Assembly (NCBI GenBank): GCA_002699325.1
Contig: PABS01000086.1
Coordinates: forward strand, 1 to 8,955
Reading direction: 5' to 3'
DNA length: 8,955 bases
DNA from: Ponticaulis sp.
Lineage (GTDB): Bacteria > Pseudomonadota > Alphaproteobacteria > Caulobacterales > Hyphomonadaceae
Shown: piece after piece, positions 1 to 6,618 of the stretch
Position numbering within the stretch: the stretch's first letter is position 1
Layout: every line of letters begins with the position of its first letter
Notes under the pieces: model-generated
Database searches by the model: none
What the model was told of the DNA's origin: nothing
What the model saw: only the letters and a program-made list of their open reading frames with translations
Position numbers and translations under genes: made by a program

Positions 1-890
1 ATCTGGATCGGACGGCGCACATCAAAGGACTCACGGAGTGTGATCTCTCCCAGATCAAGGCCGGCAGCGATCGTGAACGGCTTGAACACGGATCCGAGCT
101 CATACACCCCCGCCGTCGCGCGATCAAAGCGTGCGTTCGCATCAGAGTCTTGCGGATTGTTGGGATCAAAGCTCGGCCAGGACGCCATGCCCAGCACTTC
201 GCCGGTTCTGGCATTCATCACAATACCTGCACCGCCTTTGGCACCGGTCTCAACGGCAGCTGAATTCAGCTCGGCTTCGAGACTGTACTGGATGCTCGCA
301 TCAATGGTGAGCTGAACAGGCTCCAGGCTGCTGGAGAGCCTCCCGTTCAACGCATATTCGACACCTGCAAGGCCCTTGCCGTCCACATCAGTAAAACCAA
401 CAACGTGGGATGCGAGGCTGCCTTTTGGGTAATAGCGCCGCGCTTCTTCTTTAAAGCCAATGCCCTCAAGCCCAAGATTGAAAACAGTCGCACGCTCCTC
501 AGGGGTCAGCCCGCGGCGCACCCAGACGAATTTGCGTTCGGGGTTCGAAAGGCGGTCCGTCAAAGCCTCATAGTCAAGCTCTGGAAACACGCCCACCAGC
601 TCGGCAGCGACTTCAGACGCATCCCAGATCGCGCTTGGATCAGCATAAAGCGAGTAGACGGTGATTGAGGTTGCAAGGCGCTCGCCGTTTCGGTCCACAA
701 CATCGGCACGCAACAACTGTGGCGCTTCGCGCGTGTTTTGCGCACTGCGGTCAATCTCAGAAGCATCGCCCGCCAGCGCCACCAAGGCGCTCTGCACACC
801 AACCGCGCCGAATCCTAGACACAACGCACCAGCCACGAGCCGGGCGCGGAGCGGAGAGGCAAAATCACTTTCCAGAAGTCGGCGGCTCAC
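1..890 (-). CDS. ftsI: Septal peptidoglycan transpeptidase FtsI/PBP3 (3' end outside window)
   Basis: This is a class B penicillin-binding protein that cross-links septal peptidoglycan in the divisome, working with FtsW and FtsL/B/Q. The first 296 residues are visible; the gene continues past the left edge. There is one N-terminal membrane segment (about residues 18-41). The pedestal domain follows, with RADVVDRNGERLA (61-73), RYYPKGSLASHVVGF (152-166) and GVEYALNG (176-183). The transpeptidase domain then begins, with the catalytic SxxK box as SVFK, serine 267 (codon at 90-92). The start is GTG at 888-890. It overlaps the ftsL stop as GTGA and has a GGAGG Shine-Dalgarno 7 nt upstream. The family is normally about 550-600 aa, so roughly half is present. 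The SxN and KTG boxes lie outside the window. The RGxIxDRNG motif reads RADVVDRNG, a mild variant. The product call is firm; that this is FtsI rather than another class B PBP follows from the dcw position. Confidence 0.95.
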   Translation of the reverse strand, partial: MSRRLLESDFASPLRARLVAGALCLGFGAVGVQSALVALAGDASEIDRSAQNTREAPQLLRADVVDRNGERLATSITVYSLYADPSAIWDASEVAAELVGVFPELDYEALTDRLSNPERKFVWVRRGLTPEERATVFNLGLEGIGFKEEARRYYPKGSLASHVVGFTDVDGKGLAGVEYALNGRLSSSLEPVQLTIDASIQYSLEAELNSAAVETGAKGGAGIVMNARTGEVLGMASWPSFDPNNPQDSDANARFDRATAGVYELGSVFKPFTIAAGLDLGEITLRESFDVRRPIQ

Positions 891-1195
891 TCGTCTCCCT
901 CCCAGTTCTGAAGTTCACCGAAGTGGGCCTCAGCTGTTTCGAGAGAGATCATCTGACGTGCCCGCGCTGGCTGCATGCCAAGACGCTCAGTGGCGAGTTC
1001 TGCAATACGGGCCTCACTGGCCAGTGCATCGAACTTTTTCTCCAGCTGATCGATATCACCCTGGATATCCACAATGTCGCGCTTGAGCTCGCGAATACGC
1101 TTATGGCTCTCCCCGGCGCCGGATTTCGCCTGAAACAGACCGACAGCGAGAAATGCCGCAATCAAAAAACCAATCAGCATGACGTAGCGATTCAT
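887..1195 (-). CDS. ftsL: Cell division protein FtsL
   Basis: FtsL is a small bitopic divisome protein that pairs with FtsB through a periplasmic coiled coil and helps activate FtsW/FtsI. The 102-residue product has a short cytoplasmic tip and a membrane segment (about residues 4-22). A charged heptad-like helix follows (about 31-70, including HKRIRELKRDIVDIQGDIDQ). The C-terminal ERLGMQPARARQMISL patch is typical of alphaproteobacterial FtsL. The ATG overlaps the rsmH stop by 4 nt (ATGA), with GAGGTGG just upstream. The TGA stop overlaps the GTG of ftsI. Length and position between rsmH and ftsI fit the family well. FtsL sequences diverge quickly, so synteny and architecture carry much of the call. 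Confidence 0.93.
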   Translation of the reverse strand: MNRYVMLIGFLIAAFLAVGLFQAKSGAGESHKRIRELKRDIVDIQGDIDQLEKKFDALASEARIAELATERLGMQPARARQMISLETAEAHFGELQNWEGDE

Positions 1196-2181
1196 GACAC
1201 CACCTCAGACAGTTCAGGAAGACTATTGGGAGATTCGACTTCGGCTTCCCAGGCAGGTGCAGCAGTCCGCACTGCAGAGCGCAGTCGAGATGACCGGGCC
1301 CGGACATTCTCAGCAATTTCCGCAGTATCAGGCGCCGTGACGCGTTTCAGATTTTCAAAGCTTGGCGCAGGTCCGGCATCCGGCACTTGTGGCATGAAAC
1401 GCGAGCCCCCCTCCTGCTTGCCGGAGCGCTCTGCCAGAAAGCTTTTGACCATGCGGTCTTCAAGCGAATGGAAGGTCACGACAACAAGCCGGCCGCCCTC
1501 AGCCAGCATACGCTCTGCGGCAACCAGACCGCGTGCAAGTTCACCCAGCTCGTCATTTACGAACATACGCAGTGCCTGAAATGTCTTCGTGGCAGGATGC
1601 GTACGCTTGCCGCGGCGCCCGCCAACAGACCGTTCCACGGCATCGGCAAGCTGGAGCGTCGTCGCAAAAGCCGCTTCATTGCGCTCTCGCACAATCTGGC
1701 GCGCAATTCGGCGTGAATCGCGCTCTTCACCGAGCTGGAAGATGATGTCGGCCAGATCAGCTTCATCCGCATGGTTGATCACATCAGCCGCGCTCGGGCC
1801 TGACTGACTCATCCGCATATCCAGCGGTCCGTCGCGCATAAAAGAAAAGCCGCGATCCGCTTCGTCTAATTGGAAGGAGGATACGCCGAGATCGAGCACA
1901 ATCGCATCGACCGTTTTAATACCCCGGTCTTCCAGCAGCACTTCGAGATCACCAAACGCGCCCTGCATCAGCTCGAACCGTTCAGGAAATTCGGCCACCA
2001 GCGGCTTGGCGCGGGATATGGCATCCGGATCGCGATCGATACCTTTAACCTGACAGCTCGCCGAAGCCAGAATCCGCCTGGAGTACCCGCCACCACCGAA
2101 AGTGCCATCAACAATGATGTCACCCGATTTAGGCTGCAAATGCTCAATCACATGGTCAAGCATAACCGGGATATGGCTCAT
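1192..2181 (-). CDS. rsmH: 16S rRNA (cytosine(1402)-N(4))-methyltransferase RsmH (MraW)
   Basis: RsmH uses S-adenosylmethionine to methylate N4 of C1402 in 16S rRNA, in the decoding centre, in the cytoplasm. The 329-residue product is of usual length. It opens with HIPVMLDHVIEHL (3-15). The SAM-binding motif is DGTFGGGGYSRRIL (25-38), with the acidic GIDRDPDA (47-54) after it. DAIVLDLGVSSFQLDEADRG (92-111) and GFSFMRDGPLDMRM (111-124) are the conserved substrate-side signatures. FQALRMFVNDEL (201-212) and VVVTFHSLEDRMVK (233-246) complete the Rossmann core. The start ATG overlaps the mraZ stop as ATGA, with a strong GGAGG Shine-Dalgarno 6 nt before it. The TGA stop overlaps the ftsL start. 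It is co-transcribed with mraZ, ftsL and ftsI, as in most bacteria. Confidence 0.98.
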   Translation of the reverse strand: MSHIPVMLDHVIEHLQPKSGDIIVDGTFGGGGYSRRILASASCQVKGIDRDPDAISRAKPLVAEFPERFELMQGAFGDLEVLLEDRGIKTVDAIVLDLGVSSFQLDEADRGFSFMRDGPLDMRMSQSGPSAADVINHADEADLADIIFQLGEERDSRRIARQIVRERNEAAFATTLQLADAVERSVGGRRGKRTHPATKTFQALRMFVNDELGELARGLVAAERMLAEGGRLVVVTFHSLEDRMVKSFLAERSGKQEGGSRFMPQVPDAGPAPSFENLKRVTAPDTAEIAENVRARSSRLRSAVRTAAPAWEAEVESPNSLPELSEVVS

Positions 2182-2657
2182 GACTCGCCTCCCGGTTTGA
2201 ACATGCCTTTGGCCTGATAGAATGGCTGAGCCAGGGCATCCTGATTCTGCGCGGCGTAATCGCTCAGATCGCTGTCATAGCTTGCATAGCGCTCAGGGCT
2301 CCAGATCTGGAAACGGTCCATGGCGCCAACAAAGAGCAGCTCTTTTTCAATGCCTGCCGCCGTCAGAAGGTGAGGGGGAATAACAGCACGCCCTGCCTGG
2401 TCCATGGCGATCTCACTCGTCTTGGAGAAGATCGCGTTGACGAAGGCAAACCGGTCTTTCGACGACGGAGGCAGGTTGTTGAAGATACGGACATGCTCAT
2501 CCATCAGCTCCTGCCCCCCACCTTCGAGGAAACCAGCGCCGTCAGACGACGGGTAGAGAAAGAATTTCTGAGATCCACCAAGAAGGGCACGAAAGCTCGC
2601 CGGGACGAGAACTCGTCCACGCGCGTCAATACTCCCTTCAAAGGTAGACAGAAACAT
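2178..2657 (-). CDS. mraZ: Transcriptional regulator MraZ
   Basis: MraZ is an AbrB-fold DNA-binding protein that forms rings and controls the dcw operon, which it heads. It binds tandem TGGG-type repeats spaced 10 bp apart. The 159-residue product carries the two expected swapped-hairpin modules: DARGRVLVPASFRALL (11-26) and DQAGRAVIPPHLL (86-98). Each contains the DxxGRxxxP signature. The C-terminal tail (about 130-159) is poorly conserved. I chose ATG at 2655-2657 because the product then begins MFLSTFEGS, the usual alphaproteobacterial N-terminus. An in-frame TTG two codons upstream (2661-2663) is possible. Neither has a clear Shine-Dalgarno. The stop overlaps rsmH by 4 nt. TGGG arrays just upstream (2688-2741) suggest autoregulation. 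Confidence 0.95.
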   Translation of the reverse strand: MFLSTFEGSIDARGRVLVPASFRALLGGSQKFFLYPSSDGAGFLEGGGQELMDEHVRIFNNLPPSSKDRFAFVNAIFSKTSEIAMDQAGRAVIPPHLLTAAGIEKELLFVGAMDRFQIWSPERYASYDSDLSDYAAQNQDALAQPFYQAKGMFKPGGES

Positions 2658-2687
2658 GCGCAACCCACAGCCAACACCAACCCATTC

Positions 2688-2741
2688 TGGGGATCATATC
2701 TGAAGATTGGGATAACATGGGCAAATCTGGGCAACAATGGG
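2688..2741 (+). promoter_or_regulatory. Proximal TGGG array, candidate MraZ operator
   Basis: On the plus strand TGGG occurs at 2708, 2718, 2728 and 2738, exactly 10 bp apart. A fifth copy at 2688 is in the same register, with the 2698 position missing. MraZ is known to bind TGGGN repeats separated by 5-nt spacers, that is 10-bp periodicity, in mra promoters. The array sits 31-84 bp upstream of the mraZ ATG. It flanks a minus-strand TATGAT hexamer (2693-2698) that could be a -10 element, so MraZ bound here could block the promoter. The repeats read TGGG on the strand opposite to the operon. Confidence 0.75.
2693..2698 (-). promoter_or_regulatory. Possible -10 element for the mra operon
   Basis: TATGAT on the minus strand is a good sigma70-type -10 hexamer. 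It would give a transcript start about 29 nt before the mraZ ATG. No convincing -35 lies 16-18 bp upstream, where the TGGG array sits. The assignment is therefore tentative. Confidence 0.25.
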
Positions 2742-3032
2742 ATTTACTGTTCGTTCACAGTTTCCACATCGTCGAATTCTGAACGTTTCACGAACATTAA
2801 GCGATCAAAAGAAGCCTATTGAGAGCTTCGAAGGGGCACATCAGTCGCCACATACACAACATATAGTATGCTTTGAAATAAAATGCATCTATATAAGCAA
2901 ATCAGACCGAGACCCGCACATTCTCCCCAGATGGTTAAATAAGAATGTAGATAATCAACAAGCTTTCGAAGAGCGCCTTGGCCGGACAGTGAGAGAATTG
3001 TCGAAATTCAGGCGAATTCAGCGTGCCTTAAG

Positions 3033-3053
3033 GGGCGGTGCCCACACCCGCCC
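3033..3053 (-). terminator. GC-rich hairpin after rnpB, possible terminator
   Basis: Read on the minus strand, GGGCGGGTG, loop TGGG, then CACCGCCC forms an 8-bp stem with one bulged G, starting about 25 nt past the rnpB 3' stem. It is followed by CCTTAAGG rather than a run of T, so it is a weak intrinsic terminator or a processing barrier. The hairpin overlaps the distal TGGG array. Confidence 0.4.
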
Positions 3054-3077
3054 AATACCGCCCAATGGGCAAAACTG

Positions 3078-3079
<2 letters not shown>
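3041..3079. promoter_or_regulatory. Distal TGGG array at the rnpB 3' end, candidate second MraZ site
   Basis: TGGG occurs on the minus strand at 3041-3044, 3051-3054 and 3061-3064, exactly 10 bp apart. It then occurs on the plus strand at 3066-3069 and 3076-3079, again 10 bp apart. The two sets meet in the palindrome CCCAATGGG. The three minus-strand copies point in the direction of mraZ transcription. Three TGGGN copies at 10-bp pitch equal the number described for the Escherichia coli mra promoter. The array lies about 385-420 bp from the mraZ start and touches the first base pairs of the rnpB terminal stem. Confidence 0.5.
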
Positions 3080-3446
<367 letters not shown>

Positions 3447-3492
3447 GTCGCGCTCATAGCTTAAAAGCGGCCGGCTTACCACTGCAAGAAAA

Positions 3493-3530
3493 TCGAACGT
3501 TCATTCGAAAAATTGTCTTGTTCGTAGACA
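3493..3530. promoter_or_regulatory. Inverted repeats between rnpB and marR, candidate operator
   Basis: Two short dyads lie side by side: TCGAA-N6-TTCGA at 3493-3508, and TGTCT-N7-AGACA at 3514-3530. They sit 22-59 bp before the MarR-type gene and 47-84 bp upstream of the rnpB 5' end, in the shared divergent promoter region. MarR proteins bind 16-20 bp palindromes, often their own promoter. That these are its sites is inference. Confidence 0.35.
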
Positions 3531-3551
3531 CCAGCTGATTACATTGAGGCG

Positions 3552-3998
3552 ATGAACGTGATGCAGCCAGATTTCAGAAGCATTGGAACGCGGTGTGCCG
3601 CAGTGCGCACGCTGATGACGGCCCGGTCCATTGCCCGCATGTACGATCAGGCCATGAAGCCGGTTGGATTGACCGGAACGCAATTCACATTGCTCGTGGC
3701 AATCGGATCGAGTGACTTCAAATCGATCTCAGAACTTGGCGAAACACTTTGCATTGAGAAGTCCACGCTGTCGCGGAACCTCAAACCGCTCCTTGAAGCC
3801 GGCCTCCTTGAGCGCGTTCGTTCTGGTGGCACGCGATCAGTCACTCATAAGCTGACTGAACAAGGAGAAGATCGGCTGAAAGACGCCATTCCCCTCTGGG
3901 ATCAGGCGCAAAGCCATATTGAATCTGAAATCGGCAGGGAAGATTTGAAGTCTGGATATCGCTTCCTGGCGCGCCTGCGTCAGGCCGCTCGCGTCTGA
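3552..3998 (+). CDS. MarR-family transcriptional regulator
   Basis: This winged helix-turn-helix regulator probably binds DNA as a dimer and responds to a small ligand or oxidant. The effector cannot be told from the sequence. The 148-residue product has dimerisation helices at both ends. The HTH is at about 58-88 (SISELGETLCIEKSTLSRNLKPLLEAGLLER). A short wing with SGGTRSVTHKLTEQG (91-105) follows. Family length is typical. Cysteines at 15 and 67 are present; a redox role is possible but unproven. The start is uncertain. ATG 3552 has GAGG only 2 nt away, while GTG 3558 and ATG 3561 lie 8 and 11 nt after it, so the true product may be 2-3 residues shorter. It is divergent from rnpB and convergent with the PiT-like gene, with 2 nt between stops. 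Confidence 0.88.
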   Translation: MNVMQPDFRSIGTRCAAVRTLMTARSIARMYDQAMKPVGLTGTQFTLLVAIGSSDFKSISELGETLCIEKSTLSRNLKPLLEAGLLERVRSGGTRSVTHKLTEQGEDRLKDAIPLWDQAQSHIESEIGREDLKSGYRFLARLRQAARV

Positions 3999-4000
3999 AA

Positions 4001-5362
4001 TTATTCCGGCGACGCCTCAGAGACCGGCACAATATCGGTCTGCTCCAGCTGCTCAACGGTCGCAAAGAAGACCGCAGCACCAATCGCCATCACTCCGAAG
4101 AACACGGCAGCGGCGGGCTTGTCTTTCTTCATCAGGAACCAGATCACGACCGCCAGCATCAGGTTTGAGACAATGACAAACCAGGTAAAGAAGGTTGTCG
4201 CAAATACGCTGCTGAGCGACACATCCTCGCCGACCGCGATCTGAGCCATCAGTGGCAGGCCAACCGCAAGGTCGATTGAAATCACAAGGCCGATAAAGGC
4301 TTTGCCGAGGTCAGAAAACGTATCGAACATCGCAGCGGTAAAGGTCACCACTTTGTGGGTCAGCGCAAAGGCATACTCACGACCAGCGATCAGGCCGAGG
4401 AAAACCCAGGTCGTACTCATGGGCAGGTCGTTCAGTTCCTTGAAGAAGAACAGAAGCGTCGCATAGAGGAAGTCGATGATTGTGGCCGAACGAATGTCGG
4501 TCACGTTCGATTTCGTGCGCAGGATCCGCTGAACCGGCCCACCTTGGTTCGCGAAGGTAAAGCCGAGCAGGATCACGATAGCGAACATCGCACCGAAGCC
4601 CTGCAAAGCGGTGAGCTCCCGGGGCAGGAAAACGAAAATGTTGGCGAAATCCTGGATCAGCCAGACGGCCCAGAGATAGCCGGTGGTTACCCATTGCACG
4701 ATGACCCAATACATCGAACGGGAATGTCCGAAGCAAAAACCTATGGCGATCGCCTCAGCGACAATTGAGAGCCCGACGCCCGTCAGCGCAGTTCCCATGT
4801 CGTCGATCGTCCCAAACACATAGTATTGTGAGAGGAAGAATGCCGTTCCCACGCCAGCAACGAGACCATACGGAATAACCTTGTCGACCGGGTTTTCTTC
4901 AAACCATTTTTCGAGCGAACGGCTAATCAGCATGTAGACAACGCCGCCCGTCAGAAAGGCCAGTCCATACCCAAAGAGCGACTTTTCGATCATGGACCCC
5001 AGACCGCCAATCGAGGCGAAAATCGTCAGGACCATGAAGGATGTGGAGACCGGAATACCGAGGCGCGTTATAACCAGTAGTACGAGCGGCGGCAGAGTAT
5101 GATACCACTGAACCTGAATGGGCGGGTATTTCGTCTCATTTGAAAGGCGCCCGTAAGACGGGTCACCATTGTTGATCACCCATCCATAAACGAATGTGAT
5201 GACAAGGATCGCAGCAGCAAAAGCGAACAGGATTGTCCAGTGCAGCCGTTTGTTCGAATTGATGAATGTGCCAAGTGTTTGCAGAGCGTCGTTTCCGACA
5301 ACAGCATAAGCTGCGAGAAGGAAGCCGATAATGGCGAAAAGCTCGATGCCAGCTATGGCCAT
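4001..5362 (-). CDS. Polytopic membrane protein, PiT/PHO4-like putative transporter
   Basis: The function is not known. The 453-residue product is an integral inner-membrane protein with about 11-12 hydrophobic segments. Two half-repeats are visible: VVGNDALQTLGTF (21-33) followed by GIPVSTSF (102-109), and IQDFANIFVFLP (236-247) followed by LPMSTTWVF (313-321). The spacing of about 75-80 residues between each ND/D-x-A-N element and the following P-x-S-T element recalls the duplicated GANDVANA and P(V/A)ST signatures of PiT (PHO4) phosphate/cation permeases. Overall similarity seems distant, and the substrate is unknown. The start is ATG 5360-5362, with AGGTGA 4 nt upstream and a hydrophobic N-terminus directly after it. 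A 60-codon upstream extension is polar, lacks membrane character and is unlikely. It is convergent with the MarR gene and divergent from dusA. Confidence 0.8.
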   Translation of the reverse strand: MAIAGIELFAIIGFLLAAYAVVGNDALQTLGTFINSNKRLHWTILFAFAAAILVITFVYGWVINNGDPSYGRLSNETKYPPIQVQWYHTLPPLVLLVITRLGIPVSTSFMVLTIFASIGGLGSMIEKSLFGYGLAFLTGGVVYMLISRSLEKWFEENPVDKVIPYGLVAGVGTAFFLSQYYVFGTIDDMGTALTGVGLSIVAEAIAIGFCFGHSRSMYWVIVQWVTTGYLWAVWLIQDFANIFVFLPRELTALQGFGAMFAIVILLGFTFANQGGPVQRILRTKSNVTDIRSATIIDFLYATLLFFFKELNDLPMSTTWVFLGLIAGREYAFALTHKVVTFTAAMFDTFSDLGKAFIGLVISIDLAVGLPLMAQIAVGEDVSLSSVFATTFFTWFVIVSNLMLAVVIWFLMKKDKPAAAVFFGVMAIGAAVFFATVEQLEQTDIVPVSEASPE

Positions 5363-5385
5363 AAATTCACCTGATATCCGAATAG

Positions 5386-5409
5386 TTGGGTAGGGCTTCG
5401 CTATCCCAA
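5386..5409 (-). promoter_or_regulatory. Hairpin dyad upstream of the PiT-like gene
   Basis: TTGGG-TAG and CTA-CCCAA arms form an 8-bp imperfect stem (one bulged base at 5404) around a 7-nt loop, 24-47 nt before the ATG of the membrane protein. It could be an operator or a leader hairpin. Next to it, TGACA occurs at 5415 and 5424 (9 bp apart). That recalls a Pho box but has the wrong spacing (11 expected). A plus-strand TTGACA (5423-5428) lacks a matching -10. Confidence 0.3.
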
Positions 5410-5622
5410 ATATATGACAGTTTTGACACAAAAATCTCCGCGCACTGGGAAATGATGGAAATGTTGATCTGCCATACGCGATGACCAGGTAGTTTTCAGG
5501 CTTTGACCGGGATTCGAATAATCCGCCAATGTCATCAGCCACGGGCAGAGACCTATCAGTTTACCCTCTGCCTTGCCACAGGGACACTTAAACAGATATC
5601 AGCACCCAAAACCGGATGTGAG

Positions 5623-6618
5623 ATGACCCGACTTTCCCCGCACAGATTCTCTGTCGCCCCTATGATGGATTGGACAGACAGGCATTGCCGCGCGTTTCAC
5701 CGCGAATTAACGGCATGCGCTCTTCTATATTCAGAAATGGTCACAGCTGATGCTGTCATTCACGGCGACCGAGCGCGTCTTATCGGTTTTTCTGACGCCG
5801 AGCATCCAGTGGCCCTTCAGCTTGGGGGCAATGAGCCCGACAAGCTGGCAGAAGCAGCAAGGATTGCAGAAGAATATGGCTATGACGAAGTCAATCTGAA
5901 TTGCGGCTGCCCATCAGACAGGGTTCAGTCAGGCGCGTTCGGTGCTTGCCTTATGCGAGAGCCTGAAACCGTCGCGGCCTGCTTGAGCACAATGTCAGAG
6001 GCTGTGAGGATACCGGTAACCGTAAAACACCGGATCGGAGTTGACCACGATGATCCACGCGAGCGCCTCTTTGGCTTCGTGAAGACGGTCAGTGAGGCCT
6101 CTCCTTGCACAGTGTTCGAAGTCCATGCACGGAAAGCATGGCTCAAGGGGCTCTCGCCCAGGGAAAACCGGGACATTCCACCTTTGGACTATGATCTGGT
6201 TCACGAACTGAAGGCTGCATTCCCTCACCTCACCATCGTTCTGAATGGCGGGCTTTCAAATATCGAGGCTTGCCTGCCCCACCTTGAGACGCTGGATGGT
6301 GTGATGCTTGGTCGCGCCCCTTATCAGGACCCGGCCTGTCTGCTCGATGTCGATCACCAGATATTTGGTCAGCCCCAAAAGCATGACTCCATGCATTCAG
6401 CGCTGCGGTCATACCGGGCCTATATTTCAGATCAACTCGAGGCAGGAACGCCCCTGCACGCCATGACCCGCCACCTGCTCGGCGCCTTTAATGGCATGCC
6501 CGGTGCGCGCCTCTGGCGTCGACATTTGTCAGAAAACGCGCCGCGCCGCGGCGCTGATCTTCAGGTATTCGATGAGGCGCTGGCATTCGTCGAGGAGCAG
6601 AGCCTGGCAAGTGTCTGA
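5623..6618 (+). CDS. dusA: tRNA-dihydrouridine synthase A (positions 20/20a)
   Basis: DusA is an FMN- and NADPH-dependent cytosolic enzyme that reduces uridine to dihydrouridine in the tRNA D-loop. The 331-residue product is of normal size. It shows the TIM-barrel FMN site APMMDWTDRHCR (12-23) and QLGGNEP (66-72). The catalytic loop is NLNCGCPSDRVQSGAFGACL (91-110), with Cys96 as the acid. VKHRIG (134-139), the tRNA-contacting HARKAWLKGLSPRENRDIPP (168-187), NGGL (208-211) and GRAPYQDP (230-237) follow. The HARKAWLKGLSP block is diagnostic of DusA over DusB and DusC. I chose ATG 5623 because the product then begins just before the conserved HRFSVAPMMDWTD. A 40-codon upstream extension from 5503 has no family similarity. 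The Shine-Dalgarno is weak. The 3' end overlaps the next gene by 8 nt. Confidence 0.96.
   Translation: MTRLSPHRFSVAPMMDWTDRHCRAFHRELTACALLYSEMVTADAVIHGDRARLIGFSDAEHPVALQLGGNEPDKLAEAARIAEEYGYDEVNLNCGCPSDRVQSGAFGACLMREPETVAACLSTMSEAVRIPVTVKHRIGVDHDDPRERLFGFVKTVSEASPCTVFEVHARKAWLKGLSPRENRDIPPLDYDLVHELKAAFPHLTIVLNGGLSNIEACLPHLETLDGVMLGRAPYQDPACLLDVDHQIFGQPQKHDSMHSALRSYRAYISDQLEAGTPLHAMTRHLLGAFNGMPGARLWRRHLSENAPRRGADLQVFDEALAFVEEQSLASV

Larger units (their letters stand above)
2658..3077. other. Gene-free control region between rnpB and mraZ
   Basis: About 420 bases hold no credible gene. The part from about 2850 to 2960 is distinctly AT-rich compared with its surroundings, as expected of a promoter region. 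It contains the proximal TGGG array near mraZ, most of the distal TGGG array and a GC-rich hairpin near rnpB, and a short direct repeat (AATTCAG at 3006-3012 and 3016-3022, also 10 bp apart). No full CtrA site (TTAA-N7-TTAA) was found, only isolated TTAA half sites. The few reading frames through it run into rnpB or antisense to mraZ and look spurious. Confidence 0.7.

Noticed and set aside
665..1579. 304-codon plus-strand reading frame
   Set aside because: It lies fully antisense to ftsI, ftsL and rsmH, which are well supported by motifs. Its translation is low-complexity, rich in Arg/Ser/Thr and has no family look.
2658..3077. CtrA binding site
   Set aside because: Several TTAA half sites occur, but none pairs as TTAA-N7-TTAA.
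3973..3985. GCCTG-cgt-CAGGC hairpin near the marR end as a terminator
   Set aside because: It lies inside marR coding sequence and is not followed by a T tract.
5415..5428. PhoB box
   Set aside because: The TGTCA units are 9 bp apart, whereas the Pho box needs 11-bp repeats.
5363..5542. 60-codon N-terminal extension of the PiT-like protein
   Set aside because: The extension is polar and would cross the divergent promoter. The internal ATG at 5362 has AGGTGA and a hydrophobic N-terminus right after it.
5503..5622. 40-codon N-terminal extension of DusA
   Set aside because: DusA proteins begin shortly before the APMMDWTD motif, so ATG 5623 gives the normal length.
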